Source: SAR202 cluster bacterium Io17-Chloro-G6
Lineage (GTDB): Bacteria; Chloroflexota; Dehalococcoidia; UBA3495
Direction of reading: 5' to 3'
DNA length: 64,000 nt
Assembly: GCA_002816585.1 (NCBI GenBank)
Contig: MUCT01000033.1
Span: 62,001 to 126,000, forward strand
Notes under the pieces: model-generated
The model's database searches: none
The model's input: the letters and a program-made list of their open reading frames with translations, nothing else
Told to the model about the DNA's origin: nothing
Position numbers and translations under genes: made by a program
Shown: piece by piece, positions 16,713 to 25,343 of the stretch
How positions within the stretch are numbered: position 1 is the stretch's first letter
Layout: each line of letters opens with the position of its first letter

Positions 16713-18761
16713 ATGCCAAACATGGATGCTAAAGACCTGAGAAACGTGGCTTTCCTCGGCCACTCCGGTTCTGGAAAAACATCTTTGGGCGAGGCCGCCC
16801 TGTTTGCCACCAAAGCCACGACGCGAATGGGAAGCGTCACCGACGGCAACACCGTTTCAGACTACGAGCCCGAAGAAGTGAAACGGGGAGGCAGCATCCA
16901 GACGACCTTGGTATCGATAACTGGGAATGATTCCAAGATCAACTTCCTGGACACGCCGGGATATGACGACTTCCTTGGAGAGGTCGTGAGCGCCCTACGA
17001 GTGGTGGAGGGTGCAGTCATCGTGGTGGCCGCTCCCACCGGAGTGGACGTGGGGACCGAGCGGTCGTGGAACATGTGCGAATCGGCCCAGGTTCCCCGTA
17101 TCTTCGTGGTCAATAAAATGGACCGGGAAAACGCCAGCTTCTCGCGGAACATCTCAGACATCCAGGCCAGCTTCGGCCGCCAATGCATCCCGTTCCAGAT
17201 CCCGTTGGGTGACGCCCAAGATTTCAAGGGTGTTGTCAGCGTTGTCAACCCGCCGGCGGACATACCCGCCGAGATAGCCGACCAAGTTGCAGCGGCACGG
17301 GAGCGCTTGATCGAGGCGGCGGCTGAGAGCGACGAAGAACTCGCCGACCGCTACCTAAGTGGCGAGGAGCTCTCCGCCGAGGAGGTCATTTCTGGGGTGA
17401 GGACTGCGGTTCTGGCCGGCGAGTTGGTGCCAATTCTGGCCACATCCTCCACATCCGCCGCCGTCGGCATTGACGAGTTTTTGGAGACCACCCGTTCTTT
17501 CCTCCCCTCTCCGGTGGACGGCAAACACTCGGATTTGTTCAAGGGAAGCGACGCGGCCGAATATAGTACCGACTCGGCCGGCCCACTGGCCGCATTCGTA
17601 TTTAAGACCACCGCGGACCCGTTCGTCGGCAAGCTCTCGGTGTTCCGGGTTTACCAGGGAACCATCAAGAGCAATTCTGAAGTCTGGAACGGCAACCGGG
17701 AGCAGGCCGAGCGCATCGGCCAACTATACCTGCCCAAGGGAAAGAACCAAGAAAACGTGTCGGAGATCACCGCCGGAGACATCGGGGCCATTGGAAAGCT
17801 GAGCGCGACGCTAACCGGCGACACTCTTTGCGCCCGGGACAACCCCGTAACCTTCCCCGAGATCAAACAGCCCGTCGGCTATTTCCGGATGGCAGTTACA
17901 CCCGCGTCCAAGGACGACTTGGACAAGATGTCCATGGCGTTGAGCAGGATCGTGGAAGAAGACCCAACCCTCCATTTCTCCCGCGACGCTGGCACCAGCG
18001 AGTCCTTGATCACGGGTTTAGGCGACGCCCAGATCGAGGTTGCCCTGGAAAGGATCAAGCGAAAGTTCGGCGCCGACCTCCGGGTGAAGATGCCCAAAGT
18101 TCCCTACCGGGAGACCATCACCAAGATCACCAAATCCGAGTACCGCCACAAGAAGCAGTCGGGCGGCCACGGCCAGTTTGGACACGTAATTATCCGGCTG
18201 GAACCCCAAGACCGTGATCAAGGTTTCGAGTTCTCAACCGAGATTACCGGAGGCAAGATTCCCAAAGAGTACATACCCTCGGTGGAGAAGGGCGTGACCA
18301 AGGCACTGGACGAAGGGTCCCTGGCGGGTTTCCCGTTGGTCGACCTGAAGGCTGTGCTGTACGACGGCAGCTTCCACGACGTTGACTCATCTGGAATGTC
18401 CTTTGAGATCGCCAGTATCCAGGCCTTGAAGCAGGGGGTCGGCGATGCCGATCCGGTGTTATTGGAACCGGTGGTCAAGCTTTCGGTGACCGTTCCCGAT
18501 GCCTACACCGGCGAGGTCATCAGCGACCTGAATGGGAAGCGGGGCCGTATCCTGGGCATGAATCCCGACAACGGCGTGACCCTCATCGAGGCCGTGGTGC
18601 CGCTGGCGGAAGTCCAGCGTTACTCTCAAGACCTGCGCTCGGTGAGCCAGGGCCGGGGCGCCTATACGTTGGAGTTCGACCACTACGATCAGGTCCCGGC
18701 AAACCTGGAGCCCAAGGTGATTGAAGACGCAAAACGGGCCAAGGAACAGGAGTCCATCTAG
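16713..18761 (+). CDS. Elongation factor G-like GTPase (FusA2 / EF-G-II type)
   Basis: 682 aa, with the full EF-G layout: GTPase domain (1-270; P-loop GHSGSGKT 16-23, NKMD 134-137), domain II, domains III-V. G3 reads DTPGYDDF (80-87) where canonical translating EF-G has DTPGHVDF, so the catalytic His is Tyr. As far as I recall, this change marks the FusA2/EF-G-like paralogues, whose role is less clear (slow or no translocation, possibly recycling or stress). Two candidate ATGs lie 9 bp apart; AAAGGGAG sits very close to the first, so the second (16722) may be used. No ribosomal protein or tufA genes flank it, which also argues against the canonical fusA. A strong terminator follows. Confidence 0.9.
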   Translation: MPNMDAKDLRNVAFLGHSGSGKTSLGEAALFATKATTRMGSVTDGNTVSDYEPEEVKRGGSIQTTLVSITGNDSKINFLDTPGYDDFLGEVVSALRVVEGAVIVVAAPTGVDVGTERSWNMCESAQVPRIFVVNKMDRENASFSRNISDIQASFGRQCIPFQIPLGDAQDFKGVVSVVNPPADIPAEIADQVAAARERLIEAAAESDEELADRYLSGEELSAEEVISGVRTAVLAGELVPILATSSTSAAVGIDEFLETTRSFLPSPVDGKHSDLFKGSDAAEYSTDSAGPLAAFVFKTTADPFVGKLSVFRVYQGTIKSNSEVWNGNREQAERIGQLYLPKGKNQENVSEITAGDIGAIGKLSATLTGDTLCARDNPVTFPEIKQPVGYFRMAVTPASKDDLDKMSMALSRIVEEDPTLHFSRDAGTSESLITGLGDAQIEVALERIKRKFGADLRVKMPKVPYRETITKITKSEYRHKKQSGGHGQFGHVIIRLEPQDRDQGFEFSTEITGGKIPKEYIPSVEKGVTKALDEGSLAGFPLVDLKAVLYDGSFHDVDSSGMSFEIASIQALKQGVGDADPVLLEPVVKLSVTVPDAYTGEVISDLNGKRGRILGMNPDNGVTLIEAVVPLAEVQRYSQDLRSVSQGRGAYTLEFDHYDQVPANLEPKVIEDAKRAKEQESI

Positions 18762-18793
18762 ACTTCTTAGCCTTGACAGTGATCAGAAATGGC

Positions 18794-18832
18794 AAAAAAA
18801 GGCCCCGGTAGTAACCGCCGGGGCCTTTTTTA
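18794..18832. terminator. Bidirectional Rho-independent terminator
   Basis: GGCCCCGG (18801-18808) pairs with CCGGGGCC (18818-18825), flanked by A7 on the left and T6 on the right. It lies between the converging EF-G-like and mutase genes and can serve both. Confidence 0.93.
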
Positions 18833-18868
18833 CGTGTGGTCTTCGTCCGGTGGAGTGCCTCCGGTCGT

Positions 18869-20533
18869 TCAGTACCCCCACGAGGGATTGTACTCGCCAA
18901 ATACGTCCCGGAAGACGTCCATCATCTCCCCCAGGGTGGCGTAGGCCTTGGAAGCTTCCACCAAGTAGGGCATGGTGTTTTCCGAGCCCCGGGCGGCCTG
19001 CTCCAGGGCCTTTAGCCGCTGGGAGACCTCCCGGTTATCGCGGGCGCGCCGGACCTCGTTCAGATCATCGATCTGCTTTTTCTCCCCTTCACGGTCAACC
19101 CTGAGCAACGGAATCTCTGTGCCGTCCCCTGTGTTGAATTCGTTAACGCCCACCGTGATCCGCTCTTTGCGGTCCTCCTCCATTTGATACACGTAGGAAG
19201 CGTCGGCAATCTCCCGCTGCAAAAAGCCGGTCTCCAGGGCGGGAATCACTCCGCCCACGTCTTCGATGCGCCGGAAATAGTCGTAGCTGGCCTCTTCCAG
19301 GTTGTTGGTCATCACCTCTACGAAGTAACTGCCGCCGAGGGGGTCCACGGTGTCGGTAACACCGGTCTCGTGGGCGATTATCTGCTGGGTGCGCAAGGCT
19401 TGGAGGGCGGCTTCTTCCGAGGGCAGGGCCCAGGCTTCATCCTTTCCATTGGTATGCAGCGATTGGCAGCCTCCCAACACCGCGGCCAGCGCCTGGAACG
19501 ACACCCGGACAACGTTGTTCTCCGGCTGCTGAGCAGTTAAAGACTGCCCGGAGGTCTGGGCGTGAAACCGCAGTTGATGGGACCTGGGATCCTCGGCCCC
19601 AAAGGTCTCCTGCATCTCCCTGGCCCAGATGCGTCGTGCGGCCCTGAACTTCCCCACTTCCTCAAAGAAATTGTTGTGGGAGTTGAAGAAGAAGCTAAGC
19701 CTGGGCACGAACGCATCTACTTTGAGACCCCGTTCCAAACCATGGCGAACGTATTCGAAGCCGTCGGCAAGAGTGAAGGCCAGCTCTTGTATGGCGTTGG
19801 ACCCGGCTTCACGGATGTGGTAGCCGCTGATGCTGATGGGGTTCCACCGGGGGACGTGGCGGGTGGCGAATTCCACCGTGTCCGTAACCAGCCGCATGGA
19901 CGGTCGGGGCGGGAATATGTACTCGTTCTGTGCGATGTACTCTTTCAGTATGTCATTCTGGATGGTGCCACCCAGCCGATTAAGGGACGAGCCCTGCTTC
20001 TCAGCCAAGGCGATGTACATGGCCCAGATGATGGCCGCCGGGCTGTTGATGGTCATGGATGTGGTGATCTGGTCGAGCTTAATCCCATCGAACAGGGTTT
20101 CCATGTCGGCCAGGGACGAAACTGCCACGCCGCAGGTGCCAAACTCGCCGGCTCCGCGTGGGTCATCGGTGTCGTAGCCGTAGAGAGTGGGCATGTCAAA
20201 GGCCACGCTCAGGCCGGTCTGTCCCTGATCAAGAAGAAACTTGAACCGGGCGTTGGTCTCCTCCGGCCGGCCGAACCCCGCGAACATGCGCATGGTCCAA
20301 AGCCGCCCGCGGTAGCCGGATGCATGGACCCCGCGCAGGTAGGGATATTCGCCGGGCAGCCCCTGGTCTTCCAGGTAGTTTTCTTCAGCCGTGTTCTCCG
20401 GGGTGTAGACCTGGTCGACGGGCACCTGGGAAGGCGTCTTAAACGAGGCTTTTCGTTGGGCGGCTGGGTCTTGTTTGTCACGCCAACTGGCACTGCGCTC
20501 CCGTAATTCACTCAAATCTTCGGGGGAATCCAA
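18869..20533 (-). CDS. Acyl-CoA (methylmalonyl-CoA) mutase, large subunit
   Basis: 554 aa, the TIM-barrel substrate-binding chain of a B12-dependent acyl-CoA mutase; the cobalamin-binding chain is a separate protein in this type and is not in the window. Marks: [34 protein letters not shown], then [17 protein letters not shown] and [12 protein letters not shown]. Start is a TTG at 20533 with GGAGGT at about 20541-20546; it fits the length of known alpha chains. Whether the substrate is methylmalonyl-CoA or isobutyryl/ethylmalonyl-CoA cannot be read from the sequence. It could feed propionyl-type products of catabolism into the TCA cycle. Confidence 0.9.
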   Translation of the reverse strand: MDSPEDLSELRERSASWRDKQDPAAQRKASFKTPSQVPVDQVYTPENTAEENYLEDQGLPGEYPYLRGVHASGYRGRLWTMRMFAGFGRPEETNARFKFLLDQGQTGLSVAFDMPTLYGYDTDDPRGAGEFGTCGVAVSSLADMETLFDGIKLDQITTSMTINSPAAIIWAMYIALAEKQGSSLNRLGGTIQNDILKEYIAQNEYIFPPRPSMRLVTDTVEFATRHVPRWNPISISGYHIREAGSNAIQELAFTLADGFEYVRHGLERGLKVDAFVPRLSFFFNSHNNFFEEVGKFRAARRIWAREMQETFGAEDPRSHQLRFHAQTSGQSLTAQQPENNVVRVSFQALAAVLGGCQSLHTNGKDEAWALPSEEAALQALRTQQIIAHETGVTDTVDPLGGSYFVEVMTNNLEEASYDYFRRIEDVGGVIPALETGFLQREIADASYVYQMEEDRKERITVGVNEFNTGDGTEIPLLRVDREGEKKQIDDLNEVRRARDNREVSQRLKALEQAARGSENTMPYLVEASKAYATLGEMMDVFRDVFGEYNPSWGY

Positions 20534-20644
20534 GGGCTACCTCCGGTTGGCCGGCTAATACCAGAACACCTTGAAAACAAGTCTACGCAGGGGTCACTTT
20601 GGTGTCAACGAACCCGCGAGGCGGGGCCTCCTTATCTAACGCTG

Positions 20645-20939
20645 CTACCCAAGTTGTTGCCGGATGAATTCCCCAGCCTGTTCTATGGATTGCTGGCCCT
20701 CCGGAAGTATCGAGGCGAAGACCTGCCACACATGGCCCATGTCTTCCCATATCTTGAGGGTAACGTCCACGCCGGATTGCTTTGCCAGTGTGGCCAGCCG
20801 GGTTGAGTCATCCAGCAGGATTTCCGCTGAGCCAACCTGGATCAGCGTAGATGTCAACGTCTGTTATATCGGCGGGAGGCTTGGACCTGACGGCCTTCAT
20901 GATACCGATGACGCGGTCCAACTGGGGTGAGGAAGCCAT
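20645..20939 (-). pseudogene. Internally deleted alpha/beta hydrolase (Aes-like esterase) remnant
   Basis: Read on the minus strand from the ATG at 20939, the first 33 codons (MASSPQLDRVIGIMKAVR, KPPADIT) look like the N-terminus of an alpha/beta hydrolase-3 family esterase. A different frame from about 20857 gives the C-terminal end of the same family: LIQVGSAEILLDDSTRLA, then VDVTLKIWEDMGHVWQVF with the catalytic His, and ending EFIRQQLG. Around 200 middle residues, including the nucleophile Ser, are missing and the two parts are out of frame. The join lies near 20845-20860. The gene is dead; it lies between the mutase and tyrS genes. Confidence 0.75.
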
Positions 20940-20954
20940 CGACCTAGTCCGATT

Positions 20955-22223
20955 TTAAGAATCGATAGGCCGGGAATCCGTGAGCCGGACGAAGCGGCGC
21001 TTGCCCACCTTGAGCAGGTCGCCGGGTCGCAGCAAGTAGCCCGCTTCGCCGCCGGTCACGGGTTGGGGCTCCCCGATCTGAGATATCCGCTCCACCGCTC
21101 CCTGTGCCAGCAACCGTTTCACTTGAGTCTTACTCGCAGCAAGTCCAGCCGCCAGCATCAGGTCGTCCACTCTGACTTCAGCGCCGACGACGATTCCTGT
21201 GCGCCTAAGTTCATCTAAGGACACCTCGGGAATATCAGTTGGGATGTCCCTTCCCTGCACGACTCGTTCAAAGTGGACCTGGGCCGTGTCAGCCGCTTCA
21301 CTATCGTGAAACTGGCGGGTTACATCCCAGGCCAGCCGCTTCTTGGGTTCCATCGGGTTGAGTGCGTTAGCCTCCAGCTCCTTGGCCATGGCGGCCAACT
21401 CCACCGTCGGAACATCAGTCAGGTATTCGAAGTAGGACATGATCTGGCTGTCGGACACAGACATCAGCTTGCCGTACATATCTACTGGTGTTTCGTCCAC
21501 CGCCACGTAGTTGTCCAGGCTTTTGCTCATCTTTTGTACGCCATCGGTGCCTACCAAGATGGGCATCAGGAAGCACTGCTGAGGGGTTTGTCCCATCATG
21601 CCCTGCAATTCCCGGCCCACCAGCAGGTTGAACATCTGGTCGGTACCACCGAACTCAACATCAGCCTCAATGGCCACCGAGTCGTACGCCTGGAGCAGCG
21701 GGTAGAGCAACTCGGTGATGGCGATTGGCCTTTGCTCAGCATACCTCTTGGCAAAGTCGGCCCTCTGGAGGAACTGGGCCACGGTGAACCTGCCGGTCAG
21801 TTCCAACACCTTGGCCAGGCCGAAATCGCCGAACCACTCGCTCTGGTAGATCACCTGGGCACGGGTCTGGTCCACCACCTTGAAGAACTGCCGGAGATAG
21901 GACTCGGCGTTCTCCATGACTTTGGCGTGGGTCAGGATGGGGCGGGTGGCCGACTGGCCGCTGGGGTCTCCGATCTGGGCGGTCCAGTCGCCGACGATCA
22001 ATATCACCTGATGCCCCAATTCCTGAAGCTGGCGCAGTTTTCGGAGCCCGACCACGTGGCCCAAGTGGATGTCGGGGCGGCTGGGGTCAAATCCCATCTT
22101 CAGGCGGAGTTTCTTGCCGCTCTGGAGCAGCCGGACAAATTCCTCCAGGGAGATGATTTCGCTGACGCCGCGGGTGATGACCGACTCCAGGTCCTCGGGG
22201 CTGATGGCGCCGGGCGTGGTCAT
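20955..22223 (-). CDS. tyrS: Tyrosyl-tRNA synthetase
   Basis: 422 aa class I synthetase that charges tRNA-Tyr. HIGH motif is HLGH (53-56) in PDIHLGHVVGLRKLRQLQ; the KMSKS motif is KMSKS near 230-234; the Tyr-site strand GDWTAQIGDPSGQS is present. The C-terminal S4-like RNA-binding domain is at about 355-415 (VRVDDLMLAAGLAASKTQVKRLL). The HLGH-class layout and length are those of the TyrZ-like (type 2) enzymes. Its ATG overlaps the TGA of ribF (ATGA), so translation is coupled. Confidence 0.95.
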   Translation of the reverse strand: MTTPGAISPEDLESVITRGVSEIISLEEFVRLLQSGKKLRLKMGFDPSRPDIHLGHVVGLRKLRQLQELGHQVILIVGDWTAQIGDPSGQSATRPILTHAKVMENAESYLRQFFKVVDQTRAQVIYQSEWFGDFGLAKVLELTGRFTVAQFLQRADFAKRYAEQRPIAITELLYPLLQAYDSVAIEADVEFGGTDQMFNLLVGRELQGMMGQTPQQCFLMPILVGTDGVQKMSKSLDNYVAVDETPVDMYGKLMSVSDSQIMSYFEYLTDVPTVELAAMAKELEANALNPMEPKKRLAWDVTRQFHDSEAADTAQVHFERVVQGRDIPTDIPEVSLDELRRTGIVVGAEVRVDDLMLAAGLAASKTQVKRLLAQGAVERISQIGEPQPVTGGEAGYLLRPGDLLKVGKRRFVRLTDSRPIDS

Positions 22224-23167
22224 CCTAATCGCTCCGGTCCTGAGTCCCGGTTGTCATCGAGGACTTGGCGGCAGTCGTCCACGTCCTGATTGATCTGCTT
22301 AACCAGAGCGTCTAGGCCGTCGAATTTTTCTTGGTCCCTGACTTTTTTTATGAACTCCACACCCACAGTCTTACCGTAGAGGTCTGCATTGAAGTCCATG
22401 ACAAAAACTTCTACCAGCCGTTGGGTGAGGTCGAAAGTGGGCCGGATCCCGATGCTGGTGGCGGATTGGTGACGCTGCCCGTCAATGATTGCCCAGGTTG
22501 CATAGATGCCGTCGCCCGGCAGGAGCAACTTGGGGTCCACATCGATATTGGCGGTGGGGAACCCCAGGGTCCGGCCCCGCTGGTCGCCGAGCACCACGAC
22601 GCCAGAGAGGGAGTGATTGCGCCCCAGCAGATCCGGACACACCGCCACATCTCCGTCGGCCAGCGCGCTGCGGATGCGCCTGCTCTTCACTGGATGACCT
22701 TCAATCTCCAGTGGCTCCACTGACTCGACCCAGAAACCCAACCGCTCTCCCTGTTGTTTCATGAAGTCAAAGTCGCCCTGACGGTCCTTGCCAAGGCAGG
22801 AGTCGGGGCCCATGATTAGTCCCTTCATGTTCAATGACCCGGTCAAGGACTCGGCGAATTCGGCGGCGGTCACCTGAGCTAACTCCTGGGTAAACTCCAG
22901 ACAGACTATCAATTCAATACCCTGGCGTTTGATGAGCTCTATGCGTTGTTCGGGCGTGGTAAGGTAGCTGGGTTCGGTGCCGGGCCGAAGTACGGTTATG
23001 GGGCGGTTTGAGAAGGTGACAACCGTGGGGATGTAATTGCCGCCAGTCAACCTGACCAACTGCCGCAGTAGGTGGCGATGTCCTTCATGCACCCCGTCGA
23101 ACACGCCGACGGTGACTACGGTCTCCCTGCTGGGGGCGGCGCTGGCCAAAAGTTGGCGAAAGCTCAT
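22220..23167 (-). CDS. ribF: Bifunctional riboflavin kinase / FAD synthetase
   Basis: 315 aa. It converts riboflavin to FMN and then FAD. The N-terminal nucleotidyltransferase domain (1-180) shows VGVFDGVHEGHRHLL (21-35) with the GxHxGH-like motif, and SLTGSLNMKGLIMGPDSCLGKDRQGD. The C-terminal kinase domain holds GDQRGRTLGFPTANIDVD and STSIGIRPTF, with ETHILDF-like VEVFVMDFNADLYG. This matches the usual length. It is the first gene of the ribF-tyrS pair. FAD/FMN supply fits the many flavoenzymes around it, though ribF is universal. Confidence 0.95.
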   Translation of the reverse strand: MSFRQLLASAAPSRETVVTVGVFDGVHEGHRHLLRQLVRLTGGNYIPTVVTFSNRPITVLRPGTEPSYLTTPEQRIELIKRQGIELIVCLEFTQELAQVTAAEFAESLTGSLNMKGLIMGPDSCLGKDRQGDFDFMKQQGERLGFWVESVEPLEIEGHPVKSRRIRSALADGDVAVCPDLLGRNHSLSGVVVLGDQRGRTLGFPTANIDVDPKLLLPGDGIYATWAIIDGQRHQSATSIGIRPTFDLTQRLVEVFVMDFNADLYGKTVGVEFIKKVRDQEKFDGLDALVKQINQDVDDCRQVLDDNRDSGPERLG

Positions 23168-23533
23168 TCCTGGTTAGTTCTCATAGCGCCGCACTCCCCG
23201 GCCGGTGGCTGGCTGGTACAACAAGTTCTTTGGCGATACCGCCGGTAAAAAGACCGCCGGGCAGCGGTGTTGACGGGGTCTATATTGGCGGGATTTGAGC
23301 GTGAAAATAGGGTCTCCAGCTAGTCTGGATATTAGCACAGGCCCCTATGACCGTCAACTTAACCAGAGGCGTGCAGCCGTGCCCTCCAAAGGGTTTCGTG
23401 GAAAGATACCGGGCCTATGCATCAATCTTAGTTATTAATAGATTCTAATATTAAATTTAAATTCGTCAAAAATAATGAACGATTCGCTAGGAATGCTGCC
23501 TGACGTTATGTATAATTCACCCTTGATAGACGC
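23168..23533. promoter_or_regulatory. Divergent region between ribF and rsmD
   Basis: 366 bases, no gene. For the minus strand, a short hairpin (ACCGC at 23253-23257 with GCGGT at 23264-23268) followed by CTTTTT lies about 80 bases before ribF and could act as a weak attenuator. I found no FMN riboswitch motif. For the plus strand, TATAAT at 23511-23516 lies only 18 bp before the rsmD ATG, so that transcript would be nearly leaderless. The part around 23420-23480 is strongly AT-rich. Confidence 0.35.
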
Positions 23534-24139
23534 ATGCATGTAGCAGGTGGAATCGCCAAGGGCCGGCGGCTCAAAGGGGCCGTCAGTCCCGGCACCCGCG
23601 CTACCACTGGGCGGGTCCGGGCGGCCATTTTTAACATTTTAGACCCTGAACAGTACCAAGGTGGCAGGGTGTTGGACCTATTTTCAGGGTCCGGCAGCCT
23701 GGGCATTGAGGCCTTGAGTAACGGAGCGGGGTGGGTGGATTTCGTGGAATGGGACCGCCGGCAAAGTGCCGTCATCAACAGCAACCTCGAGACCACCGGC
23801 TTCATCTCGCAGGGCCGCGTACACCGGGCGGATGTGCTGCAGGCCATCCAGACTCTGCCTGGACGCTACAACCTGGTGCTGTTGGACCCTCCTTACAAAA
23901 TGGGCGGATTGGATGTTCTCTTGGAGAAGATCGCCTCCCAGCCAGGACTGGTTTTGGAAGGTGGCGTAGTCGTTGCCGGGCATTCCAAGCGCGATGATCT
24001 GCGGGAGACGTACGGCGCCCTGCGGTTGACATCACATCGTAGGTACGGAGACAACGTGGTCGATTTTTTCGTATATGAGCAAAATCCGGATCAACTCCGG
24101 GCGGGCGAAACGGAGCGGGATGGCCAGAAGATATGGTAA
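23534..24139 (+). CDS. rsmD: 16S rRNA (guanine-966-N2)-methyltransferase
   Basis: 201 aa SAM-dependent methyltransferase acting on the 30S subunit rRNA. Seen: HVAGGIAKGRRLK at the N-terminus, RATTGRVRAAIFNIL, VLDLFSGSGSLGIEALS (SAM-binding motif I, near 46-62) and LVLLDPPYKMGG, whose DPPY is the catalytic NPPY-type motif. The C-terminal 20 residues beyond the fold are extra. No Shine-Dalgarno is evident. It overlaps coaD by 7 bp, the common rsmD-coaD pairing. Confidence 0.93.
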   Translation: MHVAGGIAKGRRLKGAVSPGTRATTGRVRAAIFNILDPEQYQGGRVLDLFSGSGSLGIEALSNGAGWVDFVEWDRRQSAVINSNLETTGFISQGRVHRADVLQAIQTLPGRYNLVLLDPPYKMGGLDVLLEKIASQPGLVLEGGVVVAGHSKRDDLRETYGALRLTSHRRYGDNVVDFFVYEQNPDQLRAGETERDGQKIW

Positions 24140-24618
24140 CCGCACTATATCCCGGCAGCTTTGACCCGGTGACCGTGGGCCATGTGGACGTGGCAACCAG
24201 GGCGGCAAGAATTTTCGAAAAACTGGTTATCGCGGTCTACGAAACACCTTCGAAGAACCTGCTCTTTGACACCGATGAGCGGTGGCAGTTGATCAGTGAC
24301 GCTTGTAGCCACCTCCCAAATGTGGAGGTTATCAAGTTCACGGGGCTGGTGGTCCGGTGCGCCAATGACATCGGAGCCCAGGTAATAGTCCGGGGTCTCA
24401 GAAGCGGTTCGGACTTCGAGTACGAATTTGACATGGCGTTCATGAACCGGAGGCTGGAACCAGATGTAGATTTGGTCTGCTTCATGACCTCCCAGGACTA
24501 TATGTTCGTTAGTGCAAGTCTACTTAAGGAGGTAGCTAAACTTGGCGGGGATATCACCGAGATGGTCCCGCCCAATGTTGCCAAGGCAGTCTACTCTAAA
24601 TTTGATAACCGGTCGTAG
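24133..24618 (+). CDS. coaD: Phosphopantetheine adenylyltransferase
   Basis: 161 aa, the fourth step of coenzyme A synthesis: phosphopantetheine + ATP to dephospho-CoA. Signature: ALYPGSFDPVTVGHVDVATRAAR with the TxGH motif at 14-17, IVRGLRSGSDFEYEFDMAFMNR, and SASLLKEVAKLGGD. Length is typical. The start lies inside rsmD (7-bp overlap), so it is translated from the same transcript; the coiled-coil gene follows. Confidence 0.96.
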   Translation: MVTALYPGSFDPVTVGHVDVATRAARIFEKLVIAVYETPSKNLLFDTDERWQLISDACSHLPNVEVIKFTGLVVRCANDIGAQVIVRGLRSGSDFEYEFDMAFMNRRLEPDVDLVCFMTSQDYMFVSASLLKEVAKLGGDITEMVPPNVAKAVYSKFDNRS

Positions 24619-24647
24619 ATGGGTAGTGACCGGGGAGGGGTGCAATC

Positions 24648-25190
24648 ATCGATATCATAAACATTATTGACCGGTTGGAAACTCTGGTCGAAACCAGTAA
24701 ATCTGTGCCCGTTGGCGGCAACGTTCTCATCGACAGGAAAAAAATTATGGAGTTGGTGGACCAACTGCGTCTGACCATCCCTGAAGAGGTCCGTGCGGCG
24801 GAGGATATGTTGTCTCAGAAAGACCAGATCCTTAACACCGCACACAATGACGCGCGCCGGACCAAATCCATGGCCGAGGACGAGCTTCGCGACCGGCTGA
24901 AGCAGAGCGAGGTCGTGACCCTGGCGGAGGCCAAGGCCGCGGACACCGTGAAGGAAGCCGAAGAGCGGATCACCAGGATGCTCCAACAGTCGGAGGCCGA
25001 GGCACTTTCCCGCCGAACTGAGGCAGACGCCTACGCCCTGCGCAGTTTGCGCTCCATGGAATTAGAATTGGACAAACTCGTTGGATCGGTGCGGAAGGGA
25101 ATCCAGGTTTTGGCCATACAAGCTTCCACCAACATGGATTCGCGCCGTTACAATGGGGAAGAGGTTGATGCCGCGGAGATGCTGCGCTAG
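24648..25190 (+). CDS. Coiled-coil protein next to coaD (DivIVA/AtpF-like)
   Basis: About 180 aa. It has IPEEVRAAEDMLSQKD and then a long charged heptad region (residues 60-145), as in DivIVA/SepIVA or ATP synthase b-like proteins found after coaD in Chloroflexota and Actinobacteria. Relatives start with a conserved M-D-I-L-x-L-V-D-R-L-E stretch; here IDIINIIDRLETL precedes any ATG, GTG or TTG, the first being a TTG at 24675 inside that stretch. The best-placed codon is ATC at 24648, 7 bases after AGGGG (24636-24640). So I place the start at a non-canonical ATC; the TTG remains an alternative giving 171 aa. Likely a cytoplasmic scaffold in cell division or envelope growth. Confidence 0.65.
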   Translation: MDIINIIDRLETLVETSKSVPVGGNVLIDRKKIMELVDQLRLTIPEEVRAAEDMLSQKDQILNTAHNDARRTKSMAEDELRDRLKQSEVVTLAEAKAADTVKEAEERITRMLQQSEAEALSRRTEADAYALRSLRSMELELDKLVGSVRKGIQVLAIQASTNMDSRRYNGEEVDAAEMLR

Positions 25191-25268
25191 TCTGGCGCTT
25201 TCCGCCCAAGCTTCCTGGGCAACCAAAGCTCAAGTAGCAAATGCTCAAGCGGACACAGAACCGCGCTA

Positions 25269-25322
25269 AAAATGCGCCGCGGTTAACGTCCCTATGAAGG
25301 GGCTGAAAATGCGGCGCATTTT
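25269..25322. terminator. Bidirectional hairpin terminator
   Basis: AAAATGCGCCGC (25269-25280) is perfectly complementary to GCGGCGCATTTT (25311-25322), with a 30-base loop holding a small CCC/GGG stem. It separates the converging coiled-coil and LonB-like genes. Confidence 0.85.
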
Positions 25323-25343
25323 GATCTCGTTGTCAGGCCGCCG

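Noticed and set aside
19562..20506. 314-codon frame opposite the mutase gene
   Set aside because: Antisense shadow of the mutase large subunit.
21273..22289. 338-codon frame opposite tyrS
   Set aside because: Antisense shadow of tyrS, no ribosome site or motif.
23168..23350. FMN riboswitch upstream of ribF
   Set aside because: The conserved AGGAT and CCC/GGG pairing elements of the RFN box are not present; only a small hairpin with T5 is seen.
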